Of a stretch of 64,000 bases of DNA, positions 27,743 through 38,379 are shown one piece after another. Below the pieces are notes generated by a model that made no database searches, had not been told where the DNA came from, and was given only the letters and a program-made list of their open reading frames with translations. Within the stretch, counting starts at the first letter, position 1. Each line of letters begins with the position of its first letter. Made by a program: the position numbers and the translations under genes. Where the stretch lies: assembly GCF_902497625.1 (NCBI RefSeq), contig NZ_CABVGX010000019.1, forward strand, positions 39,688 to 103,687, written 5' to 3'. The stretch is from Pseudomonas fluorescens. GTDB lineage: Bacteria > Pseudomonadota > Gammaproteobacteria > Pseudomonadales > Pseudomonadaceae.

Positions 27743-29614
27743 TCAGAAACGTTCGATCTTCGCCTCGGCTTCCAGCTGCTTGCGGAAAGCTGCAAAGTCT
27801 TGCTGGCCAATGCGCGAAGCGAGGAAGCGACGGTATTGAGCTTTCTCTTCATCGGAAGGTGCTGCGGCATCGTTGACGCTGTTGAGGCGCACGATCACCA
27901 AGCTGCCATCGGCAAGCGTAACGCTACTGAACGTCGGCTTGTCCGGCGTCGCCGGTTTCGGCATGCGGAACAGTGCCTGCAGTACAGCAGGATCAACGCC
28001 TTCCTGAGCACGCGTCGCGGCAGTCGTCACTTTCCAGCCCTGGCCATCAATCGCCTTGTCCAGCGGGGTCTTGCCCTCGCGCAGGCTGGCGATCAGCTCA
28101 TCCGCCTTGGTCTTGGCAGCAGCACTGGCGTGCTCTTTTGCCAGTTGACTGCGAATCGCAGCGGCGACGTTTTCCAGCGGCAGTTGCGCCGGTTTGAGGT
28201 GCTCTTTGGCGCGCAAGACGATCACTGTTTCGGGATCGAGTTCGAGCGCGGTGCTGTTCGCACCCTCATCCAGCACCTCCGGACTGAACGCGGCTGTGAC
28301 CACGGCTCGGTTCGCTGTAACGCCTTCGCCACCTTCACGGCCGAAAGGCTTGGAAGTGTGCACGGTCAACTTGAGATCCTGGGCCGGTTGAGCCAGGTCA
28401 GACGCTTCGAACGAGGAATCTTCCAGTTGCTTGGTCGCCTCGACGAAATGCTGCTCGACTTGCTGGGTCTTCAGCTCGCGGGTCAGCTTGTCTTTCAGGC
28501 TGGCCAATGTCGGCACTTCAGGCGCTTCCACGCCCAACAGCTTGATCAGGTGGAAACCGAAATCGGTGCGAATCGGCGCCGACACCTGATCCTTGGTCAA
28601 ACCGTACAGCGCGGTTTCGAACGCTGGATCGTAGACACCTGGACCGGCATAGCCGAGATCACCGCCATTGGTAGCCGAACCCGGATCCTGGGAGAACTCC
28701 TTGGCCAATGCCTCGAATTTCTCGCCCTTCTCCAGACGCGCCTGCACTTCTTCGATCTTCGCCTTGGCTTGCGCCTCGGTAACCTTGTCGTTCACTTCGA
28801 TCAGAATGTGCGCGGCTCGACGTTGCTCCGAGAGGTTCGCGATTTCTTTCTGATACGCAGCTTGCAGGTCTTCGTCCTTGACCGCTACCTGATCAAAGAA
28901 GGAAGACTTCTTCAGCTCGATGTAGTCAATGACCACCTGGTCAGGCGTCATGAATTCCTTCGCATGCTCATCGTAGTAGGCCTTCACCTCCTCTTCAGTC
29001 ACTTTGACCGCTGCCGGGTCAGCCTTGACGTTCAGGGAAGCGAAATCGCGAGTCTGCTTTTCCAGACGGGCAAACGCGAGCACTTGGGCGTCGGTGACAA
29101 AACCGCTGCCAGCCAGACCGGCGCGCAACTGACCGATGAGCATTTCCTGAGTCAGCATCTGACGGAATTGCATACGGCTGTACCCCAGTTGACGAATCAC
29201 CTGGTCAAACCGCTCCGCGCTGAACTTGCCGTCCACCTGGAATTCCGGCGTCTGCAGGATCACCTGATCCAGCGCTGCTTCGGAGAAGGCGAATTTCGAT
29301 TCCTCTGCGCCTTGCAGCAGCAGCTTGCGGTCGATCAGGCCTTTGAGGGCCGAGTCGCGCAACATTTTCTCGTCGAGCAAAGAAGCATCGAAATCCTTAC
29401 CCAGCTGTTGCATGAGCTGGCGGCGTTGCATGTCAACCGCTTGGCTCAGCTCGTTCTGGGTGATTTCGTCACCATTGACCTCAGCCGCGTTCTGGCTGTT
29501 GGTCGTGGCCTGAAAAATGGCCTCTACACCGGTAAAAGCCATCAACACAACGATGATCCCGATGATGGTTTTGGCAATCCAGCCTTGTGAATTGTCCCTG
29601 ATATTCTGCAGCAT
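27743..29614 (-). CDS. ppiD: periplasmic folding factor PpiD (SurA/parvulin type)
   Basis: A 623-residue inner-membrane-anchored chaperone. The single N-terminal helix follows NSQGWIAKTIIGIIVVLMAFTGV. A SurA-like N-domain runs about 40-230. The parvulin domain (about 265-360) contains RRAAHILIEVNDKVTEAQAK and the GGDLGYAGPGVYDPAFE block. It assists outer-membrane proteins as they leave Sec. It lies at the end of the lon-hupB-ppiD run and is followed by a terminator. Confidence 0.93.
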   Translation of the reverse strand: MLQNIRDNSQGWIAKTIIGIIVVLMAFTGVEAIFQATTNSQNAAEVNGDEITQNELSQAVDMQRRQLMQQLGKDFDASLLDEKMLRDSALKGLIDRKLLLQGAEESKFAFSEAALDQVILQTPEFQVDGKFSAERFDQVIRQLGYSRMQFRQMLTQEMLIGQLRAGLAGSGFVTDAQVLAFARLEKQTRDFASLNVKADPAAVKVTEEEVKAYYDEHAKEFMTPDQVVIDYIELKKSSFFDQVAVKDEDLQAAYQKEIANLSEQRRAAHILIEVNDKVTEAQAKAKIEEVQARLEKGEKFEALAKEFSQDPGSATNGGDLGYAGPGVYDPAFETALYGLTKDQVSAPIRTDFGFHLIKLLGVEAPEVPTLASLKDKLTRELKTQQVEQHFVEATKQLEDSSFEASDLAQPAQDLKLTVHTSKPFGREGGEGVTANRAVVTAAFSPEVLDEGANSTALELDPETVIVLRAKEHLKPAQLPLENVAAAIRSQLAKEHASAAAKTKADELIASLREGKTPLDKAIDGQGWKVTTAATRAQEGVDPAVLQALFRMPKPATPDKPTFSSVTLADGSLVIVRLNSVNDAAAPSDEEKAQYRRFLASRIGQQDFAAFRKQLEAEAKIERF

Positions 29615-29683
29615 GCGTCCCCCAGAAACGGTTGAACTTCAAAATTAGGCAACCGTGGAGCGTGGGTAGAATCCGGATAGAAG

Positions 29684-29709
29684 AAAGGCGCATCCGAGGA
29701 TGCGCCTTC
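29684..29709 (-). terminator. hairpin between pseudo-tRNA and ppiD
   Basis: AAGGCGCATCC and GGATGCGCCTT form an 11-bp stem. On the minus strand it is followed by T-rich TTTCTT. It would end transcripts from hupB or the tRNA relic before ppiD. Confidence 0.7.
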
Positions 29710-29716
29710 TCGTAAC

Positions 29717-29794
29717 TGGCGGAGCGGACCAAGGGTTCGAACGTGCGACCCCCGGCGTCTCGGACCGGCGACTCGCCGACTGGACTCCCGCTCC
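29717..29794 (-). pseudogene. degenerate tRNA-Asp with a GAG anticodon
   Basis: The minus strand aligns over its whole length with a bacterial tRNA-Asp. Acceptor GGAGCGG/CCGCTCC, discriminator G, encoded CCA, anticodon stem CCGG(T)/GCCGG and the variable GGGTC are kept. The D stem (GTCC/GTCG) and T stem (GCACG/CCTTGGT) no longer pair. The loop is CCGAGAC, so U33 is lost and the anticodon would be GAG instead of GTC. It is one base longer than the parent. It lies between hupB and ppiD. Most likely a decayed gene copy; a tRNA-derived small RNA cannot be excluded. Confidence 0.75.
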
Positions 29795-29847
29795 GCTGCC
29801 AGGTCAGGCATGACCCCGACCCGGATAGGCAAAAACCTGAATCTGAC

Positions 29848-30120
29848 TTAGTTGACAGCTTCCTTCAGCGCCTTACCGGCTTTGAAGCCTGGTTTTTTGG
29901 CAGCTGCGATTTCCAGAGTCTTACCGGTCTGTGGGTTACGACCGATGCGAGCCGGACGATCAGTCACGGAGAAAGTACCGAAACCAACCAGGACAACAGA
30001 ATCACCGGCCTTCAGAGCGCCAGTGACGGATTCGATTACAGCGTCCAGCGCACGGCCAGCAGCAGCTTTCGGGATATCAGCGGATGCAGCGATAGCATCA
30101 ATCAGTTCCGACTTGTTCAC
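29848..30120 (-). CDS. hupB: HU-beta nucleoid protein
   Basis: A 90-residue HU protein: [20 protein letters not shown], the [25 protein letters not shown] arm that bends DNA, and [18 protein letters not shown]. It starts at GTG 30120 with AAGGGGA about 9 bases upstream. It lies downstream of lon on the same strand, the conserved order lon-hupB-ppiD. Confidence 0.97.
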   Translation of the reverse strand: MNKSELIDAIAASADIPKAAAGRALDAVIESVTGALKAGDSVVLVGFGTFSVTDRPARIGRNPQTGKTLEIAAAKKPGFKAGKALKEAVN

Positions 30121-30267
30121 TCTAAGTCCCCTTATATCTATTTGAGTATGATTCTAAGTTTTTTGGTGAAAGCAAAAACGAGTGCTGAATGGCCTACAGA
30201 CACTTAAGAGCCGCTTTATAACAAGGGCTCTAAAAAGCTGTCAACAAGCCCCTCAGGCAAATGCGTA

Positions 30268-32664
30268 TTAATGCGTGCTAATTCTTTCCTTAGAGTCAGA
30301 CTCGCGTTTTTCATCCTTTGCGACGATCTCCGGGGCCACATCTGGCAGGGGCTCCGGCGCGTATTGCAGCGCAATTTGCAGGACCTCGTCAATCCATTTA
30401 ACCGGTTTGATCTGAAGATCCTGCTTGATGTTGTCAGGAATTTCCTTCAAATCGCGCACGTTCTCCTCTGGAATGATCACCGTTTTGATGCCGCCACGGT
30501 GAGCTGCGAGCAGTTTCTCTTTCAGGCCACCAATGGCCAGAACCTGACCACGCAACGTGATTTCGCCGGTCATGGCGACATCCGCGCGTACCGGAATGCC
30601 GGTCAGTGCCGAAACCAGCGCCGTACACATGCCCACACCGGCACTAGGGCCGTCCTTCGGGGTTGCCCCTTCCGGCATATGGATGTGCGTGTCGCGCTTC
30701 TCGTGGAAGTCGAGAGGGATGCCCAGGCTTTTCGCCCGGCTACGCACGACGGTAAGTGCTGCAGTAATGGATTCAACCATCACATCGCCCAACGAACCGG
30801 TCTTGATCAACTGACCCTTACCCGGCACAACCGCCGCTTCGATGGTGAGCAATTCGCCACCGACCTGAGTCCATGCCAGGCCTGTCACTTGACCAATCTG
30901 ATCCTGCGATTCAGCCAGGCCATAACGGAATTTACGCACGCCGAGGAAGTGTTCCAGCATGTCCGCAGTGACTTTCACCGAGAAGCGTTTTTCCAGCGCA
31001 TGCTCTTTCACGGCCTTACGGCAGACCTTGGCAATCTGGCGCTCAAGCCCGCGCACACCGGCTTCGCGGGTGTAGTAACGGATGATGTCGCGGATGGCTT
31101 CAGCGTCGAATTCCAGCTCGCCCTTCTTCAGGCCGTTTGCAGTGATCTGCTTCGGCGAGAGGTACTTGACCGCGATGTTGATCTTCTCGTCTTCGGTGTA
31201 ACCCGGCAGACGAATGACTTCCATACGATCCAGCAAAGCCGGCGGAATGTTCATCGAGTTCGAGGTGCAGAGGAACATCACATCGGACAGGTCGTAGTCC
31301 ACTTCCAGATAGTGATCGTTGAAGTTGTGGTTCTGCTCGGGGTCGAGCACTTCCAGCAACGCCGACGCCGGGTCGCCACGCATGTCGCTGCCCATCTTGT
31401 CGATTTCATCGAGCAGGAACAGCGGGTTGCGAACGCCCACTTTGGTCATCTTTTGAATCAATCTTCCTGGCATCGAACCGATATAAGTCCGGCGATGACC
31501 ACGAATTTCCGCTTCATCGCGTACACCGCCCAAGGCCATGCGCACGAATTTGCGGTTGGTGGCGTGAGCAATCGATTCCGCCAGCGAGGTTTTTCCTACG
31601 CCTGGAGGACCGACCAGGCACAAAACCGGTCCACGAATCTTCTTAACGCGCTTTTGCACGGCGAGGTATTCAAGGATCCGCTCTTTGACTTCTTCCAGAC
31701 CGTAATGGTCGGCATCGAGGATGTCTTCGGCACGGGCAAGGTCCAGGCGCACTTTGCTCTGGGCTTTCCACGGCACTTGCACCAGCCAGTCGATGTAGGA
31801 ACGCACCACTGTCGCTTCTGCAGACATTGGCGACATTTGCTTGAGCTTGTTCAGCTCGCCTTGGGCTTTGGCCAGAGCATCTTTAGGCAGACCGGCAGCA
31901 TCGATGCGCTTTTTCAGCTCTTCGATTTCGTTGTGGCCTTCGTCGCTGTCGCCGAGCTCCTTCTGAATGGCCTTCATCTGCTCATTCAGGTAGTACTCGC
32001 GCTGGCTGCGCTCCATTTGTTTTTTGACACGTCCGCGAATGCGTTTTTCGACTTGCAGCAAATCGATCTCGCCATCCAGCAATGCCAGGACGTGCTCGAC
32101 CCGGGCAGACAGATCGATTATTTCGAGGATTTCCTGCTTCTGCTCAATCTTCAATGCCATGTGCGCGGCCATGGTGTCGACCAGACGCCCAGGCTCGTCG
32201 ATGCTGTTGAGCGACGACAAAACCTCAGCCGGGACCTTCTTGCCCAACTGCACATATTGCTCGAACTGGGACAGCAGGCTGCGCACAAACACTTCCGACT
32301 CGCGCTCCGGCGCGTCGACTTCATCGATCAGGGACACTTCTGCGCGGCAGTGGCCATCCACTTCGCTAAAACGCTCAACGGCGCCCCGCTGCTCACCTTC
32401 GACCAGAACCTTGACCGTGCCGTCTGGCAGCTTGAGCAGTTGCAGGACAGTGGCAATCGTACCTACGCGATACAGCGCGTCTTCACCGGGATCGTCGTCA
32501 GCCGGGTTTCTCTGGGCAATCAGCAATATCTGCTTGTCGCCCGTCATCGCTGCCTCGAGGGCTTCGATGGACTTCTCGCGCCCCACGAACAGCGGGATAA
32601 CCATGTGCGGATAAACCACGACATCGCGCAATGGCAGGAGAGGCAATTCGATGGTTGTCTTCAT
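30268..32664 (-). CDS. lon: ATP-dependent protease Lon
   Basis: A 798-residue AAA+ serine protease that degrades misfolded and regulatory proteins. The N-domain begins [20 protein letters not shown]. Walker A is [18 protein letters not shown] and Walker B is [13 protein letters not shown]. The catalytic dyad is Ser about 674 ([11 protein letters not shown]) and Lys about 717 ([11 protein letters not shown]). ATG 32664 has GAGGCG upstream; the open frame further up covers the promoter. A RpoH-type promoter lies upstream. Confidence 0.97.
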   Translation of the reverse strand: MKTTIELPLLPLRDVVVYPHMVIPLFVGREKSIEALEAAMTGDKQILLIAQRNPADDDPGEDALYRVGTIATVLQLLKLPDGTVKVLVEGEQRGAVERFSEVDGHCRAEVSLIDEVDAPERESEVFVRSLLSQFEQYVQLGKKVPAEVLSSLNSIDEPGRLVDTMAAHMALKIEQKQEILEIIDLSARVEHVLALLDGEIDLLQVEKRIRGRVKKQMERSQREYYLNEQMKAIQKELGDSDEGHNEIEELKKRIDAAGLPKDALAKAQGELNKLKQMSPMSAEATVVRSYIDWLVQVPWKAQSKVRLDLARAEDILDADHYGLEEVKERILEYLAVQKRVKKIRGPVLCLVGPPGVGKTSLAESIAHATNRKFVRMALGGVRDEAEIRGHRRTYIGSMPGRLIQKMTKVGVRNPLFLLDEIDKMGSDMRGDPASALLEVLDPEQNHNFNDHYLEVDYDLSDVMFLCTSNSMNIPPALLDRMEVIRLPGYTEDEKINIAVKYLSPKQITANGLKKGELEFDAEAIRDIIRYYTREAGVRGLERQIAKVCRKAVKEHALEKRFSVKVTADMLEHFLGVRKFRYGLAESQDQIGQVTGLAWTQVGGELLTIEAAVVPGKGQLIKTGSLGDVMVESITAALTVVRSRAKSLGIPLDFHEKRDTHIHMPEGATPKDGPSAGVGMCTALVSALTGIPVRADVAMTGEITLRGQVLAIGGLKEKLLAAHRGGIKTVIIPEENVRDLKEIPDNIKQDLQIKPVKWIDEVLQIALQYAPEPLPDVAPEIVAKDEKRESDSKERISTH

Positions 32665-32722
32665 GATTTCGCCTCTACGGCGGCCATAAGGCCGTAAACA
32701 GATGGATGTAAGCTTGAAACCA

Positions 32723-32751
32723 AGATGGGGGCTGCCTTCAAAAAAAACAAG
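32723..32751 (-). promoter_or_regulatory. RpoH (sigma-32)-type heat-shock promoter of lon
   Basis: The minus strand reads CTTGTTT, 14 bases, CCCCATCT, against the consensus CTTGAAA-N13-15-CCCCATnT. The predicted start of transcription, near 32714, is about 50 bases before the lon ATG. Confidence 0.7.
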
Positions 32752-32783
32752 CGCAAACACAGTGTTAAAAAACGCAAAAAGCA

Positions 32784-32802
32784 AAGGGGCCCGAAGGCCC
32801 CT
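32784..32802 (-). terminator. terminator of clpX
   Basis: AAGGGGCC-CGA-AGGCCCCTT stem, followed on the minus strand by TTGCTTTTTG. It lies just past the clpX stop and separates it from lon. Confidence 0.8.
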
Positions 32803-32824
32803 TCTTTATTCAGCCGCGTGACGC

Positions 32825-34108
32825 TCAAGCGTCTGGCGCAGCCTTGGCAGCTGGCTCACTGTTTTCGTAGATATACAGTGGCTTGGATTTGCCTTCTATA
32901 ACGCTTTCATCGATCACGACTTTACTCACCTCGGACTGCGAGGGAATTTCGTACATGGTGTCGAGCAATACACCTTCGAGAATCGAGCGCAGTCCACGGG
33001 CACCGGTTTTACGTTCCAGGGCACGTTTGGCAACCGATTTGAGTGCGTCGGCCCGGAATTCCAGGTCTACGCCTTCCATCTCGAACAGCTTGGCATACTG
33101 TTTGGTCAGAGCGTTTTTCGGCTCGGTGAGAATCTGCATCAATGCAGCCTCATCCAGCTCATCCAGCGTCGCAAGTACTGGCAGACGGCCAACGAACTCC
33201 GGGATCAGACCGAACTTGACCAAATCGTCAGGCTCGACTTCACGCAGTGATTCACCGACTTTCTTGCCTTCTTCCTTGCTGCGTACTTCGGCGTTGAAAC
33301 CGATTCCGCCTTTGGTGGAACGGTTTTGGATAACCTTTTCCAGACCAGAGAATGCGCCGCCGCAGATGAACAGGATGTTACGGGTGTCGACCTGCAGGAA
33401 TTCCTGCTGCGGATGCTTGCGACCACCTTGCGGCGGAACGGAAGCGACCGTGCCTTCGATCAACTTGAGCAGGGCCTGCTGCACGCCTTCACCGGAAACG
33501 TCCCGGGTGATCGACGGGTTGTCAGACTTGCGCGAGATCTTGTCGATTTCATCGATATAGACAATGCCCATCTGGGCTTTTTCCACGTCGTAATCGCACT
33601 TCTGCAACAGCTTCTGAATGATGTTCTCGACGTCTTCACCCACGTAACCCGCCTCGGTGAGGGTGGTTGCGTCGGCGATGGTGAACGGAACGTTCAGCAA
33701 ACGGGCCAGTGTTTCGGCAAGCAGGGTTTTACCCGAGCCGGTCGGACCAATGAGCAAAATGTTGCTTTTGCCGAGTTCGACATCGTCATTCTTTTTGTCA
33801 CGCTGGTTCAAGCGCTTGTAGTGGTTGTAGACCGCTACGGCGAGAACCTTTTTTGCACGCTCCTGACCAATCACATACTGATCAAGGATGCCGCTGATTT
33901 CTTTAGGCGAAGGCAATTTATGCGCGCTGCTTTCGGCCTGGGCTTCCTGCACCTCCTCACGGATGATGTCATTGCACAGGTCGACGCACTCGTCGCAGAT
34001 AAACACCGAGGGGCCGGCAATCAACTTACGCACTTCATGCTGGCTTTTGCCACAGAAGGAGCAATAAAGCAGCTTGCCGTTGTCCTCGCCGTTGCGGGTG
34101 TCAGTCAT
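32825..34108 (-). CDS. clpX: ClpX unfoldase subunit
   Basis: A 427-residue AAA+ unfoldase that feeds ClpP. The N-terminal zinc domain is [16 protein letters not shown] ... [10 protein letters not shown] (four Cys). Walker A is [19 protein letters not shown] and Walker B is [14 protein letters not shown]. The IGF-type ClpP loop reads IGFNAEV here. ATG 34108 begins [10 protein letters not shown], the conserved start. A hairpin GCGGGCTTTTTCAAGCCCGC (near 34156) lies between clpP and clpX and could partly end clpP transcripts. Confidence 0.97.
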   Translation of the reverse strand: MTDTRNGEDNGKLLYCSFCGKSQHEVRKLIAGPSVFICDECVDLCNDIIREEVQEAQAESSAHKLPSPKEISGILDQYVIGQERAKKVLAVAVYNHYKRLNQRDKKNDDVELGKSNILLIGPTGSGKTLLAETLARLLNVPFTIADATTLTEAGYVGEDVENIIQKLLQKCDYDVEKAQMGIVYIDEIDKISRKSDNPSITRDVSGEGVQQALLKLIEGTVASVPPQGGRKHPQQEFLQVDTRNILFICGGAFSGLEKVIQNRSTKGGIGFNAEVRSKEEGKKVGESLREVEPDDLVKFGLIPEFVGRLPVLATLDELDEAALMQILTEPKNALTKQYAKLFEMEGVDLEFRADALKSVAKRALERKTGARGLRSILEGVLLDTMYEIPSQSEVSKVVIDESVIEGKSKPLYIYENSEPAAKAAPDA

Positions 34109-34220
34109 TCGTTCGATCCAAATCCGATAGGCTTGCAACACAAGATGAAGGCTCTTGCGGGCTTTTTCAAGCCCGCCGGTGATCAGACCAGCCGACCAAG
34201 CCTATTTTGAGCTGTGTATT

Positions 34221-34856
34221 TTAAGCTGGGCGCTGGGTAATCACTTCATCGATCAGGCCGTACTCACGCGCGGCCTCTGCACTCATGAAGTTATCGCGGT
34301 TGGTATCACGTTCGATTTCTTCAAGCGTGTGCCCGCTATGCTTGGCCATCAGCGTGTTCAGGCGCTCACGGATGAAGAGGATTTCCTTGGCATGGATTTC
34401 GATGTCCGAAGCCTGGCCCTGGAAACCGCCCAGTGGCTGGTGAATCATCACGCGAGAATTTGGCAGGCAGTAACGCTTGCCAGTAGCACCGGCGGTCAGA
34501 AGAAACGCGCCCATGCTGCACGCCTGACCAATACAGGTGGTCGAGACGTTGGGTTTGATGAACTGCATGGTGTCGTAGATCGACATGCCCGCCGTCACCG
34601 AACCGCCCGGGGAGTTGATATAGAGATGGATGTCCTTGTCCGGGTTTTCCGCTTCAAGGAACAGCAATTGCGCACAGATGAGGTTGGCCATGTAGTCTTC
34701 TACCGGACCCACCAGAAAGATCACCCGCTCCTTGAGTAAACGGGAGTAGATGTCATAGGCGCGCTCGCCACGAGCAGACTGCTCGACAACCATCGGGACC
34801 AGGCCGCCAGCAGCCTGGATATCAGAGTTCTGCTGAATATACGAATTACGGAACAT
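34221..34856 (-). CDS. clpP: ClpP protease subunit
   Basis: A 211-residue serine protease. The triad is Ser in [15 protein letters not shown], His in [10 protein letters not shown] and Asp in [11 protein letters not shown]. The N-terminal propeptide before the usual processing site (LVPMVVEQ) is about 16 residues. It forms the 14-mer degradation chamber for ClpX and ClpA. The order tig-clpP-clpX on one strand is conserved. Confidence 0.97.
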   Translation of the reverse strand: MFRNSYIQQNSDIQAAGGLVPMVVEQSARGERAYDIYSRLLKERVIFLVGPVEDYMANLICAQLLFLEAENPDKDIHLYINSPGGSVTAGMSIYDTMQFIKPNVSTTCIGQACSMGAFLLTAGATGKRYCLPNSRVMIHQPLGGFQGQASDIEIHAKEILFIRERLNTLMAKHSGHTLEEIERDTNRDNFMSAEAAREYGLIDEVITQRPA

Positions 34857-34892
34857 GCTCTGCAGTCACTCCCAAATAGTTATGTCTTGAAT

Positions 34893-34926
34893 ACACATAA
34901 GCCAGCTCGAAGGCTGGCTTATGTGT
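34893..34926. terminator. 14-bp hairpin between tig and clpP
   Basis: ACACATAAGCCAGC and GCTGGCTTATGTGT pair perfectly around TCGAAG. It lacks a long T run, so it may be a partial terminator or an RNA-processing or stabilising stem rather than a full stop. Confidence 0.7.
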
Positions 34927-34948
34927 GTGCTTCTTATCGCAAAAACGA

Positions 34949-36259
34949 TCAGTCGGCTTGTGGAGCTTCTACCGGCTTGACTGCTTCTTCGTAAGAGACC
35001 GATTTGTCGGTCACGCTAGCTTTCTGCAGAACAGTATCCACAACTTGTTCTTCCAGCACAACCGAACGAACCTCGTTCAACTGCTGGTCATTCTTGTAGT
35101 ACCAGGACACAACCTGCTCTGGTTCCTGATAAGCCGAAGCCATTTCCTGAATCATTTCGCGAACGCGGGCGTCGTCTGGCTTCAGGTCGAATTGCTTGAC
35201 CACTTCAGCCACGATCAGGCCCAGCACCACGCGACGCTTGGCTTGTTCTTCGAACAGCTCGGCTGGCAACTGATCAGGCTTGATGTTGCCACCGAACTGC
35301 TGAACAGCCTGCACGCGCAGACGGTCAACTTCGTTGGACAGCAGCGCCTTTGGCACTTCGATCGGGTTGGTGGCCAGCAGACCGTCCATTACCTGATTCT
35401 TGACCTTGGATTTGATCGCCTGACGCAGCTCGCGCTCCATGTTCTTGCGAACCTCGGTGCGGAAGCCTTCCAGACCGGTTTCCTTGATGCCGAACTGGGC
35501 GAAGAACTCTTCGTTCAGCTCAGGCAGTTTTGGCTCGGACACAGTGTTCACGGTCACGGTGAACTCGGCAGTTTTACCGGCCAGGTCGAGGTTCTGGTAG
35601 TCCTCCGGGAAGGTCAGGTTCAGAACACGCTCTTCGCCGGCTTTAGCGCCAACCAGACCGTCTTCGAAGCCAGGGATCATGCGGCCGGAACCCAGCACCA
35701 GCTGGGTGCCTTTGGCGGAGCCGCCAGCGAACACTTCACCGTCAACCTTGCCGACGAAATCGATGTTCAACTGGTCTTCGTTCTGGGCAGCGCGATCGTT
35801 CTCTTCAAAACGGGTGTTCTGCTTGCGCAGCACGTCCAGCATCTTGTCCAGATCGGCATCCGCTACGTCAGCGCTCAGGCGCTCAACGGCGATGCCTTCG
35901 AAACCGGCAACGGTAAACTCAGGGAACACTTCGAAAACAGCAACGTATTCCAGGTCTTTGCCAGCTTCCAGGGATTTTGGCTCGATGGAAGGAGCGCCAG
36001 CCGGGTTCAGCTTCTGCTCGACAACAGCTTCGTAGAACGAAGACTGGATCACATCGCCGACAGCTTCCTGACGCGCATCTGCTCCGAAACGACGCTTGAT
36101 TTCGCTCATTGGCACTTTGCCTGGACGGAAACCAGCGATCTTGGCCTTTTGGGCAGTCTGCTGCAGACGCTTGTTGACCTGAGTCTCGATGCGCTCAGCC
36201 GGCACGGTGATGCTCATGCGGCGCTCAAGAGCAGAAGTATTTTCAACAGAAACTTGCAT
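34949..36259 (-). CDS. tig: trigger factor, ribosome-bound chaperone
   Basis: A 436-residue chaperone and prolyl isomerase. The N-terminal ribosome-binding domain has [20 protein letters not shown] (the GFRxGKxP loop that docks at L23). The FKBP-like domain, about 150-245, includes [20 protein letters not shown]. The C-terminal arms are helical ([18 protein letters not shown]). ATG 36259 begins [15 protein letters not shown], the family start; the frame stays open upstream. Confidence 0.97.
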   Translation of the reverse strand: MQVSVENTSALERRMSITVPAERIETQVNKRLQQTAQKAKIAGFRPGKVPMSEIKRRFGADARQEAVGDVIQSSFYEAVVEQKLNPAGAPSIEPKSLEAGKDLEYVAVFEVFPEFTVAGFEGIAVERLSADVADADLDKMLDVLRKQNTRFEENDRAAQNEDQLNIDFVGKVDGEVFAGGSAKGTQLVLGSGRMIPGFEDGLVGAKAGEERVLNLTFPEDYQNLDLAGKTAEFTVTVNTVSEPKLPELNEEFFAQFGIKETGLEGFRTEVRKNMERELRQAIKSKVKNQVMDGLLATNPIEVPKALLSNEVDRLRVQAVQQFGGNIKPDQLPAELFEEQAKRRVVLGLIVAEVVKQFDLKPDDARVREMIQEMASAYQEPEQVVSWYYKNDQQLNEVRSVVLEEQVVDTVLQKASVTDKSVSYEEAVKPVEAPQAD

Positions 36260-36609
36260 GGATATTCCTCGTTGCACAGACGTTAGCCGGCCGTTTCCGA
36301 CCCCAGAATCAAGGGCATGCATTCTAGTGGGTCAAACTCAAGAAGTCACCCTACTGAAAACGGGTAAAAACGCAGCAGGCAATTTAGTAGGCGGGGACAA
36401 ACGGTTGTGCCTCGCCCTGTTAGCAAATACAGCCTTCAAGCCAGGGCTCTGCATCCATCCTTCTATATATAGAAGACTTCGGCAATCTCTCCCTGACAGC
36501 CGACCCCGCAAGGGGACCGACGGACGAATCGGCATCATCGAGAAACACATCTGCGAATACCGACCCATCATTGCGATCCGATCCTGCGACCGCTTTGGAA
36601 ATTGCGACT
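36260..36609. other. gene-free stretch upstream of tig
   Basis: About 350 bases between tig and the tRNA-Leu terminator hold no supportable gene. They should contain the tig promoter and leader. A TATATATAG (near 36466) and AT-rich blocks are the only visible features. Confidence 0.5.
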
Positions 36610-36653
36610 TATAAAACAAAAACGGCGCAGCCCTTTTCAGGTGCTGCGCCGTT
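36610..36653 (-). terminator. terminator after tRNA-Leu
   Basis: AACGGCGCAGC (36621-36631) pairs with GCTGCGCCGTT (36643-36653). On the minus strand TTTGTTTTAT follows. Confidence 0.85.
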
Positions 36654-36679
36654 CTCTGCTATTAAATAGCTGTTTGTAA

Positions 36680-36764
36680 TGGTGCGGACGGAGAGACTCG
36701 AACTCTCACACCTTGCGGCGCTGGAACCTAAATCCAGTGTGTCTACCAATTCCACCACATCCGC
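36680..36764 (-). tRNA. tRNA-Leu (anticodon TAG)
   Basis: An 85-nt class II tRNA on the minus strand. It has acceptor GCGGATG with its 3' partner and encoded CCA, D loop TTGGTAGAC, and anticodon stem CTGGA/TCCAG around TTTAGGT (anticodon TAG, reading CUN). The long variable arm and T loop GAGTTCGAGTCTC are normal. Confidence 0.95.
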
Positions 36765-36780
36765 ATCAAGCTTTTAAAGC

Positions 36781-36811
36781 AAAGGCGCCAGACTGCAAGT
36801 CTGGCGCCTTT
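36781..36811 (-). terminator. 13-bp hairpin between tRNA-His and tRNA-Leu
   Basis: AAAGGCGCCAGAC and GTCTGGCGCCTTT form a perfect stem with a short loop. It acts as a terminator or processing stem between tRNA genes; on the minus strand TTTGCTTTAAAAG follows. Confidence 0.75.
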
Positions 36812-36818
36812 CTAAATA

Positions 36819-36895
36819 TGGGGTGGACGAAGGGGATCGAACCCTCGACAACGGGAGTCACAATCCCGTGCTCTACCAACTGAGCTACGCCCACC
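36819..36895 (-). tRNA. tRNA-His (anticodon GTG)
   Basis: A minus-strand tRNA with acceptor GTGGGCG/CGTCCAC, the extra 5' G(-1) opposite discriminator C, D arm GCTCAGTTGGTAGAGC, anticodon loop TTGTGAC within CGGGA/TCCCG, and T loop GGTTCGATCC. CCA is encoded. The G(-1) and the GTG anticodon fix histidine. Confidence 0.96.
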
Positions 36896-36934
36896 ATATT
36901 GCCGTGTTACCTTACTTGTGCCAAAGCTGCCTAA

Positions 36935-37012
36935 TGGCGCACCCGGCAGGACTCGAACCTGCGACCATCCGCTTAGAAGGCGGATGCTCTATCCAGCTGA
37001 GCTACGGGCGCC
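36935..37012 (-). tRNA. tRNA-Arg (anticodon TCT)
   Basis: A minus-strand tRNA with acceptor GGCGCCC, D arm GCTCAGCTGGATAGAGC, anticodon stem TCCGC/GCGGA around CTTCTAA (anticodon TCT), T arm CAGGTTCGAGTCCTG and encoded CCA. It reads AGA/AGG codons, which are rare in this genome. Confidence 0.96.
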
Positions 37013-37290
37013 TTGTTAATCTGTATTCTTGGACGATTACAAACTAAGTGCTTTCAGTCTTGCCGAATTAAACCTCAACTCTGCTCGACCTTCTTAACCA
37101 GTGCTAGGCTGTGCCCGACAAGTGCGACGAATGTTATAGGCGGCCCTGAGGGTCGTCAACTCTTTTTTAAAAAAAAATCATTTAATTAAAGGGGTTAGGG
37201 GAATTTGCAGACCAAGCGCCTTTGCCCTCACCGCATGGCATGCGAGAATGCGTTCTCTTTTTTTCCCCTCTCGATGGTTAATCACGCGCA

Positions 37291-38145
37291 ATGACTGCAC
37301 AACTAATCGACGGCAAATCGATCGCCGCCAGCCTGCGCCAGCAGATCGCCAAACGCGTCACCGAGCGTCGCCAGCAAGGCCTGCGCACTCCCGGTCTCGC
37401 GGTGATCCTGGTCGGCAGCGATCCTGCCTCTCAGGTTTATGTCTCGCACAAGCGTAAAGACTGTGAAGAGGTCGGCTTCCTTTCCCAAGCCTACGACCTG
37501 CCTGCCGAAACCACTCAGCAAGCGCTGACCGATCTGATCGATCGGCTCAATGATGACCCGGCAATTGACGGCGTCCTGCTGCAGCTGCCCCTGCCTGAGC
37601 ATCTGGATGCGTCGAAATTGCTCGAGCGCATTCGCCCGGACAAAGACGTCGACGGATTCCACCCTTATAACGTCGGCCGCCTGGCCCAGCGTATTCCCCT
37701 GCTACGCCCATGCACGCCGAAAGGCATCATGACCTTGCTGGAAAGCACCGGTGCCGATCTCTACGGGATGGACGCTGTCGTCGTTGGTGCTTCCAATATT
37801 GTCGGCCGGCCGATGGCCATGGAATTGCTGCTGGCAGGCTGCACTGTCACCGTCACTCATCGCTTCACCAAAGACCTGGCCGGCCACGTCGGCCGCGCCG
37901 ATCTGGTCGTGGTCGCTGCCGGAAAGCCGGGACTGGTCAAAGGTGAATGGATCAAAGAAGGCGCGATCGTGATCGACGTCGGCATCAATCGTCAGGACGA
38001 TGGCAAGCTGGTCGGCGACGTGATTTACCAAACCGCTCTGCCCCGCGCCGGCTGGATCACGCCGGTACCCGGGGGTGTTGGCCCGATGACGCGCGCCTGC
38101 CTGCTGGAAAATACATTGTACGCCGCGGAAACCTTGCACGGCTGA
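37291..38145 (+). CDS. folD: methylenetetrahydrofolate dehydrogenase/cyclohydrolase
   Basis: A 284-residue bifunctional enzyme that interconverts 5,10-methylene-, methenyl- and 10-formyl-THF. It has [20 protein letters not shown] with the catalytic Lys, [14 protein letters not shown], and the Rossmann part [20 protein letters not shown] with [18 protein letters not shown] at the end. The tRNAs lie upstream on the other strand, and a terminator follows. Confidence 0.97.
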   Translation: MTAQLIDGKSIAASLRQQIAKRVTERRQQGLRTPGLAVILVGSDPASQVYVSHKRKDCEEVGFLSQAYDLPAETTQQALTDLIDRLNDDPAIDGVLLQLPLPEHLDASKLLERIRPDKDVDGFHPYNVGRLAQRIPLLRPCTPKGIMTLLESTGADLYGMDAVVVGASNIVGRPMAMELLLAGCTVTVTHRFTKDLAGHVGRADLVVVAAGKPGLVKGEWIKEGAIVIDVGINRQDDGKLVGDVIYQTALPRAGWITPVPGGVGPMTRACLLENTLYAAETLHG

Positions 38146-38180
38146 GGCGGCGAGCGAGCTTCAACCCGTCGTGTCCGATC

Positions 38181-38205
38181 AACCCGCCAATGGCGGGTTT
38201 TTTTT
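38181..38205 (+). terminator. folD terminator
   Basis: AACCCGCCA and TGGCGGGTT stem followed by TTTTTT. Confidence 0.9.
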
Positions 38206-38379
38206 GCACAAAAATGATCATGTCACCTGGCGAAACGGCCTGCTTATCAGCAGTTCTCAATGAGTTTCAACTGAACAATGATCAGTCATCGACAGTTATT
38301 CAGCCATACTCCAGAATGTGCCGCTTTTAAGAAATAGCCCGTTACAAACGGCCTATCACCACTTTATGAGTCTGCCAGC

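Noticed and set aside
29717..29794. Functional tRNA gene
   Set aside because: D and T stems do not form and U33 is missing, so normal tRNA function is unlikely; kept as a pseudogene.
30271..32697. An open frame of about 800 codons opposite lon
   Set aside because: Antisense shadow of Lon, which has every family motif on the other strand.
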